Notes: generated from the sequence alone by a model not told the origin. 64,000 nucleotides of DNA from Rutstroemia sp. NJR-2017a BVV2 (GCA_002946415.1 NJPS01000046.1:2232001-2296000), one strand, 5' to 3'. Counted from the stretch's first letter, positions 32,579-45,455 are shown. Made by a program: numbers and translations.

Positions 32579-35233
32579 CTACTCTTCTGATAGTCTAGTC
32601 TTCTTCTTCGAGGAGAAAAACGTCCCCTTCCTGTTCACCGGTGTCTCCCCATTTGCGATTGCTCGCTCATCCGCATATCCTTTACGACGCTCGGCTCTCC
32701 GCTGCTCGATGGTTTCTTGACTAAGATGACCAAATCCATTACGTCTTTTGAAGCACGCATCCATCAATGAACTGGCATCGATTAACCTCCTCGGGATCGT
32801 TTGCACCACCTGGAAAATCTCCATCGGATCGCTAACAGCCTTGATCTCCTGTTCTCCGACCTTGAAAATGGCCAACGCAATACGGAACAATGTTTTCGAG
32901 CCTTCGAAAAAGAACGAATCCCAGACTCTTAACGTAGTTTCAATCGGCAGGGTACCGATGAAACACGACATGAACCAGGCAGTGGTACACAGTGTGATAG
33001 GCGGAAGTCGCATTGAAATCCTCCCATCACCTGCAGTACCATCAAGTTCACCGCCAATCTTGGCCCAGATTGCCGGCATGGATTCCTTGATGCTCGTCAT
33101 TAAAACTCCTAGATCCACATTTGCACCTTCTAGGTTGACTTCGTGGGTCCCTGGGAGATAGACTCTGGTAATGATGTTTAACATCCAGAACGATTTCTCT
33201 TCATCCATGAAAAGAAGCAGTAGCCCAGCCAGGAAATTTAACGATTGACAATAACCTATTCTTGGGTTGTAAATAGAAAACGCTTGTAAAACTCGACGTA
33301 AAGACTGCAGCATTGGCGTTTCAGGCTCGCTAATGCTTCGTGCGCTATTTCTCACCTCACTTGCCGGAGGTGGGTCTGGTTTGAATTTAATGTTATCCGG
33401 GAACGTACGATTGAGATCCCGCTCAATGATTTCGTCGTCCGTTTGACTGACGCCGCCATCCGCAGCCTGCTTCACCAAGGCATCGTAAACACCGTAATGT
33501 TTCGCGACCATCGCTGGACCACCTGCATACCAGAACCAAGCTTCTCCTCGCCAGTCGGGTGGGATACCTTTGCGTACGAATCGTTTGACCTTGGCAGTCT
33601 TTGGTGGGAATCGAATAGGCTTATCGGTGATTAGATTGTTGTCCCTCATCAACGCCACCCACTTCCTTCGCCTCCGCTCAACATATTCACTGTAAGGTCC
33701 GTACCAAGCTTCATATTCTTCCAACGAGACATATTGCGTCTTCTTTCGAAATCCATATCTATCTCTTGAAGCATCTGGTAGTGGAGCAGTCGGCGGCGGC
33801 CAATTTGTAGGCTGTGGTTCAAAGTAATCGTCTTGAGTAACTTGTGCTTCGAATTCCTTAACATCTGGAAGGTCTCCAGGTGTCAGACACGACGCAGGAG
33901 CGGGACTTGGTACATCAAGAGTTTGCGCATGAAACATCTCTGCAGATTCTCGAATGGTAAATCTCGATGGGTCAATCAAATCCGGTGGCGCCAAAGACTC
34001 ACCCATGGCTTCTTCTTCCTTTTCCTTTGAATGGGGTATATCCGAATCTGGTGTCACAGGCCGGAGCTTTTCATCGTAGTCCTCATTGTTGTATATCCTC
34101 CGCGGCTTTATCTCCCCACCGGCCTCCAACAGCTTCTCATCCAGGTCGTTGTCCTCCATTCCTGAATCCATGAACCCCCCTTCATACATCCCAATTGCAT
34201 CATCGACTGTCATGCCCTCGTCCTTGCCTAGAAAAGAAGTCCTCGAACTGCTCTTTGTCAAAACACTACTCCTTTCCGTGCCACTGGTTCCAAAATAACT
34301 CGAATTTGTAGTCAAAGCAGATCTAAAACTAGCTCGTACTTCTTCGTCGTCAAAGCCGGTAGGACGCATGGGTGGATCTCTTCGATAAATTGAGGAGTTG
34401 TTACTATCGGGTCTACCGCTCAATGCTGTTCTTGGCCTAAATGCGGGATTGTTTAAATTGCGCTGTCTTGCATGGGTCAAATCGGATGTATGGTAATCGG
34501 GAATGGACGCGGAAGGGCGTAATGGGTGAGGATGATGGTGCTGTTGTCCTGATTGTGAAGATGATGTTGAAAGTCCGCGATCTCTTGTGCTGTAACCACC
34601 CCCATCATTGACTGGGCTCTCGTCAATCTGCGGCTCAGTTGGATATGTTAACCCGTGAATCAATGGGCTAGGGGACTCGTTCCGTCGTCGCAGACTTGCT
34701 CCACGCGGTCGAGAGAAATTGTCAACTGCGATCTCGGGTGTTCGACGCCCGGTAGAGGAGTGCGATCGCACGTTGTTAAATTGTCGAAGTCGTGAAGCAT
34801 CTGAGAGTTTTCGGCGGACGTTCTGTTGTGGTGGCGGAGCAGTGAAGGATCGGTAGTGTTCGTTGGGAGTGGGATGATGTGAGGTCGAGGGTCGTGGTGA
34901 AGGATGATTTTGGCGATTTTGAGAGGGCGAAAGATTCTCCCGAGAAGATGGGGTGGGTGACCGAGAGGGCGTCGGGGAGCGAGGAGAGCGGGGAGGATAT
35001 GGAAAGGGACTTCTTCTACCGCTAGCATTACCATTACCGTGAATATCGAATTCGGCGACTTTCGGGGATGTTAAGGGTCGTGTTGGATGTAGGTTGAGTT
35101 TCATAGTTCGCTGTTGGCGAGCCTGCATATTGGGACTCCTATTATCCAGATAGTTGGGACCATAATTTGGGGACGACGTTTCAACGCCATTGTAACCATT
35201 TGCCATGTTCATCATAATCGATAACTCTGACAT
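32579..35233 (-). CDS. TBC-domain Rab GTPase-activating protein
   Basis: One exon, 884 residues, starting at the ATG at 35233. The N-terminal half (1-430) is disordered, rich in Ser, Arg and Pro, with many SPxR/RSPxP motifs typical of kinase targets. The TBC domain spans roughly 550-800. It begins RKGIPPDWRGEAWFWYAG; the IxxDxxR motif is present as IERDLNRTF (near 603) with the catalytic Arg; YxQ is present as GYCQSLNFLAG (near 659) with the catalytic Gln; WDSFFFEGSKTLFRIALA closes it. Both fingers are there, so it should be an active Rab-GAP in membrane traffic. The layout resembles the yeast Gyp/Msb3 group, but I do not assign an orthologue. The tail is short and basic. Confidence 0.9.
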   Translation of the reverse strand: MSELSIMMNMANGYNGVETSSPNYGPNYLDNRSPNMQARQQRTMKLNLHPTRPLTSPKVAEFDIHGNGNASGRRSPFPYPPRSPRSPTPSRSPTPSSRENLSPSQNRQNHPSPRPSTSHHPTPNEHYRSFTAPPPQQNVRRKLSDASRLRQFNNVRSHSSTGRRTPEIAVDNFSRPRGASLRRRNESPSPLIHGLTYPTEPQIDESPVNDGGGYSTRDRGLSTSSSQSGQQHHHPHPLRPSASIPDYHTSDLTHARQRNLNNPAFRPRTALSGRPDSNNSSIYRRDPPMRPTGFDDEEVRASFRSALTTNSSYFGTSGTERSSVLTKSSSRTSFLGKDEGMTVDDAIGMYEGGFMDSGMEDNDLDEKLLEAGGEIKPRRIYNNEDYDEKLRPVTPDSDIPHSKEKEEEAMGESLAPPDLIDPSRFTIRESAEMFHAQTLDVPSPAPASCLTPGDLPDVKEFEAQVTQDDYFEPQPTNWPPPTAPLPDASRDRYGFRKKTQYVSLEEYEAWYGPYSEYVERRRRKWVALMRDNNLITDKPIRFPPKTAKVKRFVRKGIPPDWRGEAWFWYAGGPAMVAKHYGVYDALVKQAADGGVSQTDDEIIERDLNRTFPDNIKFKPDPPPASEVRNSARSISEPETPMLQSLRRVLQAFSIYNPRIGYCQSLNFLAGLLLLFMDEEKSFWMLNIITRVYLPGTHEVNLEGANVDLGVLMTSIKESMPAIWAKIGGELDGTAGDGRISMRLPPITLCTTAWFMSCFIGTLPIETTLRVWDSFFFEGSKTLFRIALAIFKVGEQEIKAVSDPMEIFQVVQTIPRRLIDASSLMDACFKRRNGFGHLSQETIEQRRAERRKGYADERAIANGETPVNRKGTFFSSKKKTRLSEE

Positions 35234-38200
35234 CTACAGTCTGGCAGATATTCCATCTACACTTTCCAAGCTTCCCAACCTCAGAGATACAGCAATCCAC
35301 CTCTCCAGGTCCGCGACCCGAATTGTGATTGGCGAAACCTTGCACTTGTTGTCCGTCAACATTAAAGCATTCGGGCAGGCTCTCTCGTTCCGTTCGAGGG
35401 GGAGAATTCGATCTCGGTTCTCGTCGAGGTCGTACGGTCGGATTGTAGTACGAGGAGTGTATCGTATCGTATCGTCGGGGGCATTCGGCGTGTTCGAGTA
35501 TGGGGGGATTCTATGTCTCTCTTCGTTTTGTCCAAGGGCGGGAAATATGTCCAGTATCTCCAGGAAAGTATCAAGGTACCGACCGATGTACCGATGCACC
35601 AAACCCAAGTATTATCGTATCGCAATGTCCTATGATTCCAAGGTCGACCTGCTCATTTGGCTTTTGGTGTTTCTAATGTTTCAAATTCCGGGGATTTGAA
35701 GTTTAAATGAGATAGGAAAATAGTAACGAAGTGGTAAAGGAAGGTGAGGTACTCGAGGAGAGTCAGGGTAAAGAAAGGAATGGAAAGTATTAACCGGGGG
35801 GTAGTGAATGTGAATGGTGGATATGTATTCCGTGGATGGGTACAGTATTGGTACAGTGGTATGCGAAAATGCAAAATGGATAGGGAAAATGTGCAGAGCT
35901 AGATGGGGCGTCGCAAATCAAGCAGCAGCAGCAGCAGCAGAAGCAAAGCAGAAGCAGCACCGAACCCTATGAATAGGACGAGCGAGTACCCGGTAAAGAA
36001 TGAGCTTGGGCTGGGCAAGTGGCTAGGACGGTAGTTTTGCAGGTTTTGCAGGTGTTGCGGTTGCTTGGACGGAATTGAGTTTTGAGGCTGTGACGAGGGA
36101 TGAATGATGAACGATGAATGGATGAATTGAATGCGCCGTCGGTAGGTAGCTGCTCTGGTCAATGGACGGAGGGATGGTCTATGCTCCTCTCCCAATGGCT
36201 GCTGGACTAAGCTTAAAGAGAATATAAAATGGACAAATGAATGTGAAGGCAATGGCAGGAGGGAAGGTCGGACGAGAGGAGAGAGAGGAGAGGAAAGAGT
36301 CTCGAGGCGAGGGAAAGTCTTCGTTCCGTGGGTTTCGTAAATGAAATCGGTTTCGTGGTTATAGGTCAAAGCATTGAGCATTGAGCATGGAGCGGAGCAT
36401 GGAGCATGGAGCATGGAGCATTGGTGAGATGGGATAGATTACATATGGATAACATAAGTTAAGTTGACCTACACTTCACTGCAGTACATCCTTCAGAATT
36501 TCGATGTGCCGCCAGTACCTGGGAATAAAGTAGCTATTATGTTATATGCCAGCGAAGAGCTACTTTGCGCCGAAGCGCCAGCTATCTGAACACCATCACA
36601 GGGAAATACCATCATCGGAATAATTCCATGCCATGGTTCGCTACCTGCAAACCTCTTCCAACTTCTTTAGCATGTTCTTGGACAGTAGCTCTGTGCAACC
36701 AAACGAAGTTGTACCCCCGAACGCTTCCTCTTTCTTCTCTCCGCATAACTACGTCGAATCAGCAATGGAACATAAAAACCATGATCGAAGTCCAATCAAA
36801 TCTTAATCCCCTTTGCATCATCCATCCCTGTCGACAGTGTCCGGCTAGGGAGCACAACGCCAAGCAATAATTACGAATGTCTGAGAGTGCTTTCTTTCCT
36901 TCACACATCGCCAGCAACAGAGACAGAGCACAAGACCAGTTTTTGGCTGGCTGGGGAATGGACCGCTTTGGTTATGAATAAAGTGCTTGCTTGCTTGCTT
37001 ACTTGTTTGCGCGCTCCACTATGATGAAAGAGAAGAGAGAGGAGCAAACAAGTACTTACTCTAATAAGAGAGATTACCTCTCCTCCCTTCTGCTCCCTCA
37101 CTTCCTCTGCCCTGTACTTCTGTAAAAACACTCTTCACGCTCACCCACCTGTCATTTAATCTATCTCATACAAACCCGATTATACCGTCTGTCCGTCCGT
37201 ACCGAGCGAGATCAGATCTTGTTTTCGTTCCCACCACATCTTGCTTCGATGGAAACATAAATTTATGTATGGTGTATAGTTAGTTATATTAAGTTAATCC
37301 TAACCTAGTGAGTAATCATCTCATCTTACCTAACGTTAGACTCTGAAACATCCTCCCCTTCCTTCCTTTCCTCATCCGCGGTTGGCTACCGATCTACTCG
37401 ACTTTACTCAACTGGTTTGTTTGTACAGTCCCGAGTCTGTCATACCGTCCGTCCACCAGTCTGTCCGTTTGTAGCTGACCAGAAAGCTTTTTCTTCTCCT
37501 CCTTCAACTGCCAACCAAAGCCTCTTTTAGACGCCATGACCCCCCACACATACATGAACCTACCTGCATAAGGCTACCGTAACAGCATGCACCTCCTCTC
37601 CTTTTACGCGCCGCCTTGACGCTCGCTCGCTGACTGAATGCACCCATCACATACAGACATTCCCAACCCACCTCGTCCCATCTACACAACATTTCCTATC
37701 TAGGCACAACTCCCGCCCCCAACTAATATACACCATATGCAAGTATCGTATCGTGTGCTATGACTTAGTGGTCCTGCTCTTACATAAGTTAGCGAACTTC
37801 AGTATAGACAGTACTTAGAAAAGGAGGTGCAGCAGCGCAAGCGGTCCCGGCGGCCTCGATACTTTTATCCGTTTGGTTGTCCGCGATTACACCGGACCGG
37901 AAGGAAAGAAAGTTCAAGACCGCGTACAGTCCCTCCTGCCCCGACTCCAGACAAAAGAAGAAAAAGCAAAGACAGAAAGAGCACCAAAAGGGAAAAGATG
38001 ACCTACCTTCTTTTCCAAAGTCTACTTCGGGCTGGAAAATTCGCAAGTCATTTCCCTTTTTCCACAAGATATGTTTCAGATATTGTTGCTGTGTTGTGTA
38101 TGGTTGAACGTTTGTCTCGGAATATAAAAAATATAAAATGCATAGTTAATGAATTTCGCTCTCATGATGGTAACCGCAAGTAATGTTAAGGGTCCTTTCT

Positions 38201-38412
38201 ATGCTCCGCAGAACGCCGATATCAATCCCATTTGTGAAAAAGGTTTCGTGAAACTTGCTCTTGTGCTCCTCATGTCATCCTCATGTCTGGCTCTTAAACA
38301 TAAATGCATGCATCCATCCATCCCAGCGTAATCTAAGCACGAATAAACGACCCCATCCCTTCCCCTCCACCACCAAATCCACCCACTCAAACCCTCCCCC
38401 CCTCACCACCAC
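35234..38412. other. Long intergenic region with simple repeats
   Basis: About 3.2 kb between the TBC gene start and the E2 gene end. It has a (CAG)n tract near 35919-35940, a GAGCATG array near 36373-36420, and TTGC repeats near 36985-37010. Open frames here are low-complexity and in no family I know, so I call no gene. It probably includes a long 5' leader of the TBC gene. Confidence 0.45.
36373..36420. repeat. GAGCATG short tandem array
   Basis: About seven imperfect copies of a 7-bp word (GAGCATG/GAGCATT), including a single GAGCGGA variant. Confidence 0.7.
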
Positions 38413-38991
38413 CTATCTCCCCATCGCATACTTCCTCGTCGTTGCCGCCGCCTCTTTATCATAATCCTCTCTACTCGTCTTAAACTTCTCCGCAATCGCG
38501 TTCTCCAACGGATCATCCGGGTTCGGGACCGCAAGCAGATTGCGGATTGCCCCCAGGATCGCAGACACCTTGTGCGACGGCTTCCAATTGTCTTGTTTCA
38601 GCACGTCCACGCAGATCGAGCCTTTCTCGTCGAAGGTGACGTTCGGGTGGTAGATGCGGGTTACGAAGTTTACGACGGGTGGCTTGAAGGGGTAGTCTTT
38701 GGGGAGGACGACGAGGAGCTCGAATTTTCCGCCCTGGAGGAGGGGAGAGTTAGCTGGGGGTCAGAGAGGGAGAGGGGATGGGATGGTACGTACGGCATAG
38801 GGAGTGTTAGGTGGGCCGGCCATCTCGACTTTCCACTGGTGGATGTCATCTTCCTTGAGCAGTGAGACTGTGATGCCTTCGATGGGGTTTTCGTTGACTT
38901 CGAGTAGCTCCTATGATTGGGGGTTAGAGGGTGCTTTGCAGATATCCGTATAGCTCATGCGCCTCACCTTTGAGATTCGTCGGGCTGCCAT
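38413..38991 (-). CDS. Ubiquitin-conjugating enzyme E2
   Basis: The model is complement(join(38413..38733, 38794..38910, 38968..38991)), 153 residues, the normal size of a class I E2 with no extensions. Exon 1 encodes only MAARRISK. The core reads MAGPPNTPYAGG, DYPFKPP, RIYHPNV (HPN 76-78) and the catalytic Cys88 in KGSICVDVL, followed by LLAVPNPDDPL. All parts needed for thioester formation are present. It forms a thioester with ubiquitin (or a ubiquitin-like protein) and passes it to lysines with an E3, in cytosol or nucleus. The sequence is UBC4/5-like in layout but diverged (VTFDEKGSIC, SAILGAIRNLL), so I give no symbol. Confidence 0.93.
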
Positions 38992-40177
38992 TTTGAGATC
39001 TGGTAGCTATAGGGTATAGTGGCGGGAGTGGTTGTAGGTAAGGTTATAGTGGGGTAATTCCGTTGGTTGGAACTGAGGGGAAGTGTAGCTCAAGGCTTGG
39101 TTCCGCAAAGGTTTGACGGGAAGATGGATGAAAGAGAAGCAGAGATGGTTAAGCTGAGTGTAAAAAAGAAAGAGGACCGATGCTCAATTATTTATGGCAG
39201 AATATTTGTAGTTGTATTCCATAAGACCGCGTTTGTTTCAACTTATGTATGTACAGTACAGTTTGGAGTAGCTTATGGAATGTGAAGTAAGAGAGAGCCC
39301 AGCATGACAACATAAGCTTGTCGGTGTTCAACCCCTGTCGTCCCGAGGCGCAGCTCCAAAGCCAATCCGCAGGAAGGTTTAGCCTGATGAGGCTGATGAG
39401 GCTGAAGTTGCATTGGCTGCAGTAGCCAGTGAAAATGAAATAACCTTGATGGATGAATGGAATCATTTTGGAATCTTCATGTCATCCAATTTCAGCCAGT
39501 TAGAGCCACGGTAAGGTGATGAGAGATCATGGCCATGCGGTGAGAGTTTTGCATGCATACTGGAATCATCCTTTGCTTGTTTGCTTAATTGCTGGACTGC
39601 TCAATGGTCAATTGTCAATTGCCTCACCTGTTGAAAAGGCAGAGCGGTACTGGACTCCGTTTGCAGGCGGAAACGCCTACCTACTCGTTGGCGTGGCGTT
39701 GGGTTGAAGATATTCAGGTCCGATGTGGGAATCGCGTCCATCACAGCCCCCAGAACCCTTCTGCTTGACACAATCGTCCCTTCCCCGACATCTTCATCTT
39801 CGTTCATCATGAATCGTTCATTTTGTCCTGATCGAGTACGGCCAATGATATCTCCGAGGATTTGAGTCGAACAGTTGCTACCTTCCTCCTTCGTAGAGGT
39901 AAGAGAGGACGAGCTCTGCGCTATCTTGCTCTTACCTCATGTGCAACATAACTTTCTCAACAATGAAAGTATCAATCTGTTAATCTCCATGTTTACTTCT
40001 CCTACTTTTTCTCCTCATCTCTTCTTCTTCCATCCCACCCACAACACAACATTATCACAGAGCATTGTGTTTCTCTTCCGCCTTAAGGTTTCATTCAGAT
40101 CTGGTTATAGCTGTCCATTTCTTCTTCCATCCACCTATTAAAACTCTTCTCATCGATCCAAATCGTTCACAGTCAAG
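38992..40177. other. Divergent intergenic region
   Basis: Between the E2 gene (minus) and the membrane-protein gene (plus). The last 180 bases are pyrimidine-rich on the plus strand, a likely promoter of the latter. No gene. Confidence 0.4.
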
Positions 40178-41317
40178 ATGTCATCATCCACTGCCCTTCT
40201 TCCAAAAGATCGCAAAAAGGACGATCATGTAAGTCACAAATCATCTTCCACCTCTCTTCACTTCAGATTCTGACAGTCCTCCGCAGCCTATCTTCCTTCG
40301 TGTTTGTCACTCTCCATGGCTTAGCATCAATCAGAAATCTCTCGTTTTCTTCAGAAGTCTTGTCGCCATCTATCTCTTCGTTTCCTTCCTCGCGATTCTT
40401 CATTTTGAGCTCGAAGTTCTCAACGAGAGATGGGAGATTATCTACAACTTCTCAAACATTGTCTACGGTTTGCAGACTCTTTATGCCATCATTACTGCTG
40501 TAAGTTGGCTTCTTAGATTCTCTTCATCATTTGGATACACTGCTAACACTTGCTCCTTGCAGACCTGGACCTTCATGCACCTCTACTATCCACATCACGA
40601 CAACAACTCGACCTGGTGTGAGAGGTTCTTGTCGCCACCTCGCTCAAACTGCAACACCAAGAACAAGTACTTCTTCAGTGTTTTCTACTATTTGATTGTC
40701 ACTTTCCCTCACATTGTCACTCTTATCTACTGGGCCATCCTTGTTCCAAAGTGCAAGACCGAGCTTTCTGGTGAGACAGGTGTGTCCAACTCCACCCTCC
40801 GCCTGGTTTATCAATGCTAACGCAAACCCAGGCGAGGTAATCCTCGGCAATTGGTGGTTCTGCAAATATTACATCGCTGCCAAGTACGGTATCAACTCGT
40901 TCATTGCTCTGTTTGAACTTTTCTACTTGAGCAGCATCAAGCGACCCGAGGTAAGTTTCCCCTACCCTATATGAGTTTCTGTATGCTTAAATATCTCAGG
41001 CTTTCCATCACGTAACGGCTTTGGGTGGACTTCTTCTCGCATACGTTGGATGGGCTGCATTTGGCCACTATCATACCGAGAAGTATTCATACTACTTCTT
41101 GGATCATGAGCAAATTGGATGGAACTACTACTGGTCATGCGTTGCTGGCTTTGTCGTTCTCGGGGAACTATGTAAGTCTTTTTGACTGTGCGCTATGGAA
41201 TGATGCTAACCGCACATAGTCTTCATCTTCATCTATGCCCTTACTGGTATCCGCGAGTCCATGACCAAGAAGCAAGGTGATGACAAGAACACTGGCTACC
41301 AAAGACTGCCTCAGTAA
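40178..41317 (+). CDS. Multi-pass membrane protein, FAR-17a/AIG1-like (tentative)
   Basis: The model is join(40178..40228, 40287..40499, 40563..40770, 40832..40950, 41000..41171, 41220..41317), 286 residues; five introns of 48-63 nt all close in frame. After a polar N terminus there are about six hydrophobic helices (SLVAIYLFVSFLAIL, NIVYGLQTLYAIITA, YLIVTFPHIVTLIYWAI, FIALFELFYL, ALGGLLLAYVGWAAFG, SCVAGFVVLGELFFIFIYAL). Conserved-looking polar motifs are HLYYPHHD, NWWFCKYY, HHVTALGG and GHYHTEKY. The topology and the Asn/His distribution recall the FAR-17a/AIG1 family, whose animal members hydrolyse branched fatty-acid esters; this link is from memory and uncertain. A short hydrophilic tail ends in YQRLPQ. 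Confidence 0.8.
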
Positions 41318-41663
41318 GTCGGCCAAGGACATTGAACATGGAAGGAAGGTGGAGAAGAAGAGATGAAACGATGGAGAATGCTTAGAATGGATTGACTGAA
41401 TGGTTGAAGGTTGCAACGCTCGTTCATTATTGTTAACGTTTTTGTTTTTGAGTCAAGTAATTTTTGAGCTCTCGAAGTCTTCCTGTATCATTATTCCTAT
41501 GATTGGCTTTGCTCTAGTTTTACCTACACTAATTTCAACTTCGAGCTGCTACTTCTGTCCCATCTTGGAAAGGGACCATGATTTGGTGTAAGATGTCATC
41601 TACATATGTCCATCTTATTCAGCCCACAGCATCTCGTTTCATTCTTTTTTGCTTCAGTCCCAA
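41318..41663. other. Convergent 3' intergenic region
   Basis: Shared 3' flank of the membrane-protein gene and the beta-galactosidase gene; nothing else seen. Confidence 0.4.
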
Positions 41664-44600
41664 TCAATATGCCCTCAACCTCTCCGTCCATTGTGGTGCA
41701 GCAACTACGTCTGATGGGAATTGGTACCCAGATTTTATCGTAGCATTGGGACGTAATTCAAAACCACCGCTGAGTCGTGCGCCGGAGAGGTCTAGCGCCC
41801 AGATAGTTAGGGCGACAGTGTTGAGACCATTGTAGTTGAGGATTCCTTGAGGGACCGGGAAGTTGGTTTGGGGACCGAGGTTGTTGACTATATTGTTTGT
41901 TAGAAAGAGGTACGACGAGACGAAGTGAGAAGAAGAGACAAAACAGGAAAGAGTATGAGATGGCTGAGATAAAAGAAACGGAAAAGGTAATTGATACAGG
42001 CGGAGTAGAAAAAAAAAGCAAAGTATTTAGGTGTTAGGGGTCAGGGTATGGTCCGTATGGAAATCGTAGTAGTTGATTGTCAGAGCGAGAATGGCAACAT
42101 ATGAGGTTGAAGTCGAATGTTCGTTGTCCCGCGAGCAAAACAGAAGAGGGGCGGAAAGGAAGGGGGTGGGGGGCGATTTGGGTTGGTGGGAGGAATAAAT
42201 GAATGCATCAATGAATGGATGAATCAATGGGAAATGGTAAACGAGAAAGAATAAAAAAGTCCGTACTAACCGTACTTCCCGAACTGAAATCCATTAACGA
42301 ATAGCTGCACTCGGTAATTACTTCCTCCTCCTCTTTTCATTGTTCGCTTCTCACTTGTAGTTTTATTTGCGGTTGCGGTTGCGGTTGCACTGGCGTTAAA
42401 CACAAACCCCATTGGCACGTCCCAGCCGTCGGGTACGTGGAGCTCGAATTGCGTTTTGAAAAATCCGACGCCGGGGGTGGGGATGCCGGAGGTGAGGGGG
42501 TTGCGGAGGGTCCAGGAGGTGGATGGGGTGGTGGTTGAATTGGTGGTGTGGGATGAGGATGAGGATTGAGGTGGAGATGGAGATGGTATGAAAGGCGGCG
42601 AGCCAGGAATATGCCAGCCCTGTCTCTCCGCAAACAAAGCCCCTTCGTTTCTTGGTCCGCGCGCCAAGTCGTGGTATTGTTCGCCGCCGAGATTGCCGGT
42701 TAGGACCCAGGTTATGGGGATGGGGGTAGATGGAGATGTGGTGGTGTTTCCTGAGGAAGAGGAGGAGGAAAAAGAGTAGGTCAATATCCCCCGCGGATAC
42801 TTAATCGCGTCGGTTCCGGGGGCTTCTTCGTCTTGGCCCATGTGGTCGATTAGGATGGTGAATGTGTAGGGGGTGGAGGGGGCGAGGGAGGGGAGGGTGA
42901 TGACGGAGGTCTGGGATTGGTTGGAGCCGCTGCCGGGCCAGGAGGTTAGGAGGGTGTGGTTGAGGTAGATGGAGTGCGCGAAGCCGGCGCCGCCAATGAG
43001 GGTTATGTTTAAGGTTGTGGTGGTGTTGGTAGGAGGTAAGTGTGGTGGAGAAGTGAAATGACCGCGGTAGATGAGGGAGCCGGTGTGGTAGCCGTAGTCG
43101 CTTGCGTAGAGGGAGGTGGGGGTGGTGAGGTTGAGAGGGTTGTTGGTAGAGGTGTGGTTTGCCGGGGTCCAGAGTGTGTCGTTGTAGGTTGGGGAGAGCT
43201 CGGGTAGGGAGTCAATGTAGTACCATGGGAGGGTGGAGAAGTCGGGAAGAGTGATTTCGGTGGGATGGAAGGAGATTGTGGCGAGGAGGTTACCGGTTCG
43301 GGATTTAGTGGTGTGAAGTGGTTCGTTGTTGAATAGGAGGGTGGTGATTTCTGTGGGCGTGGAAATGATTTCTAGGGTGGTTGTGGAGTTGATGTCGCCG
43401 GTGAGATGGAGCTGCTTATTTTGGATGTTGGCTGTCCGGATCAGATACCCACCATTCACGATGACTGAAGACTTAGATGGAGACGTATAGTTCCAGATTG
43501 GCGCCGGTGCCGGTAGTTCGAGGGACCAATAGTTGTAGGCTTCATTGCGCCACAGTAGATAGACTTTCAGTGCACCTATCTGGACAATTCGCCGTGTTGA
43601 AGTTACTTGCCACTGCAGTACCCATGTTTCTCCTATTCTTCGGTAAAGTATCCCGGACCCTTCAATGGTCTCTGGATTGCCCACGAAAGCAGGGAAAGCA
43701 GCTTCATTCAATTCTCCTTCCCCGCCATATAGTATTAGGACGCGTCTCGATCCAATACCCTTGGTCCAAGTAAAGATTTCTGCCGAAGAGTAGATCATGT
43801 TGATGCCGCCAACATCGAAATCTGTAACGTGGATCTTCGAATCCCGTCCATTCATGGCAAGTAACCCACCAAGTTGAGGTATTGTGATATTGCCATGACT
43901 AGTTTTCACGTTCAGTTTGTAACTGGTCCTGGAAGTCGACGTAAAATCTGCATGCCGGACGACATAGAAATTCGTTTGCGTGCCATTGCCACTTCCGAAC
44001 AAAGGGGTAACAGCAATATCGGCTGGGACACCATATGTGCCATTTTCACCATGCCCTGCAATTGCTGTCAAGTATGCAGGTGATGCTTTTAAGAAGTTTG
44101 CTTCGAGCTTCATCTCGTGGTACTTTTCTCGCCATATTTGACGATCTTCTGTGATTGATGCACCGTAATCGTAGGATGTATATCCTCCATGATACCCGAG
44201 GTTCCCCCAGTTGGTGCCGCCGTAAATCTATACTTTATCAGCCTTGGGCTGGGCTTGGAGTAAATGTGCATATACCATATAGACATTGAAGACTTTGACT
44301 CCGAAGCTGTATGCATTCTTGTACTGGACTTTGATCGCATCATTGTTGGTGAGGATCGCGCACCGGTCTTCTCCAACCCCGCCCCTAGTTAGTGGTCAGC
44401 GCCGAACATGTTGAGGAGACTCATGCTCCTTACCATCCATCTCCGCCTCCGCCTTGGAATTCGCCTATGGTGAATGGCGTTGTTGGGCTGTTATTCTGGT
44501 GACTTAGCTCCCATGTTTTGGGGAATCTATAAGTTGGCCAGATGTATGGATTGCCACCTGGTGAAGTTTATCAGTCATTCTGTTCACGCCTGATGTGGCC

Positions 44601-45455
44601 CGTAACTCACAGTCGTAGCGCATTGGATACGCATCAATGCCATAAATATCAGTCTCTCCCACTCCTGTCCCCGGAGCGAAACTTCCCAAATTCAAATTAT
44701 CATTTACCACAAACGGGACAACAATACCCGCATCGAGTAACTGCTGTTCCACAAACTGCATATATTCTTTGTTCATCTCACTCGGAAAATCTGTAACTCC
44801 AGGCCAACTAGCATACTCATTCTCTGGCTGAACCATAATTACTGGTCCGCCGTTTGTGATTTGTGCTTTTGCTATTATCTTTCCAATCGTAGATGCATAG
44901 TTCTGAGTTGCATTAAGATAGTCTTGATCAGTTGACCGAATCACACCTTTTATTTTCAGCACCCAACCAGGGATACCACCTGCTGCGGTTTCCGCATTGA
45001 TATAAGGACCAGGACGAGCAATTAGGTAGATACCTGCTTCACGTGCTGCATTGAAGAATTCATCGAGACTGAAAATGCCATCAGTGATGACGTGGCCTGG
45101 GTTGCCTTCGAGGAGTCCCCAGTATGTGTAGAACGATACACCAGAGAAGCCCATAGCCTTGATCTTTTGGAAGACGTCTAACCATAGTCCGGGACTTGGG
45201 AGTCGGAAAGGATGGACTTCTCCAGAGTATATCATTACACGTTCTCCGTGAACGAATAGGGAATGTTCATCCCATGTTACCTGTGAAGATGTGTTACCAG
45301 CGTTCCTAACGATTAAATGTGGTAGAACTTACGATATCTTGGAGGATGTCTCTTCTGTGAGCTTTGATCTGTGCATTAATAATGCTTCCTACTTTTAACG
45401 AATAAACTTCGTGAATCCAGAAGGAGACGAGTACCAGGAAAGTACAAATTATCAT
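41664..45455 (-). CDS. Secreted GH35 beta-galactosidase
   Basis: The model is complement(join(41664..41887, 42271..44227, 44276..44384, 44434..44557, 44611..45280, 45333..45455)), 1068 residues, the usual size for large fungal GH35 enzymes. Exon 1 encodes a signal peptide ([19 protein letters not shown]). The TIM barrel has [19 protein letters not shown] and the acid/base motif QPENEY (192-197, Glu196 likely). The nucleophile motif GEFQGG is at 296-301 (Glu297), and [20 protein letters not shown] follows. The C-terminal half forms beta domains with Ser/Thr-rich loops, ending [18 protein letters not shown]. It releases terminal beta-galactose from plant-wall or milk-type substrates outside the cell. 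Most introns are about 50 nt; the last is 383 nt. Confidence 0.93.

Noticed and set aside
35899..36414. 171-codon minus-strand frame
   Set aside because: Dominated by translated simple repeats (GAGCATG, CAG); likely leader or intergenic sequence.
37827..38183. 118-codon plus-strand frame
   Set aside because: Biased Lys/Arg composition from A/G-rich DNA, no ATG context or domain; not credible as a gene.
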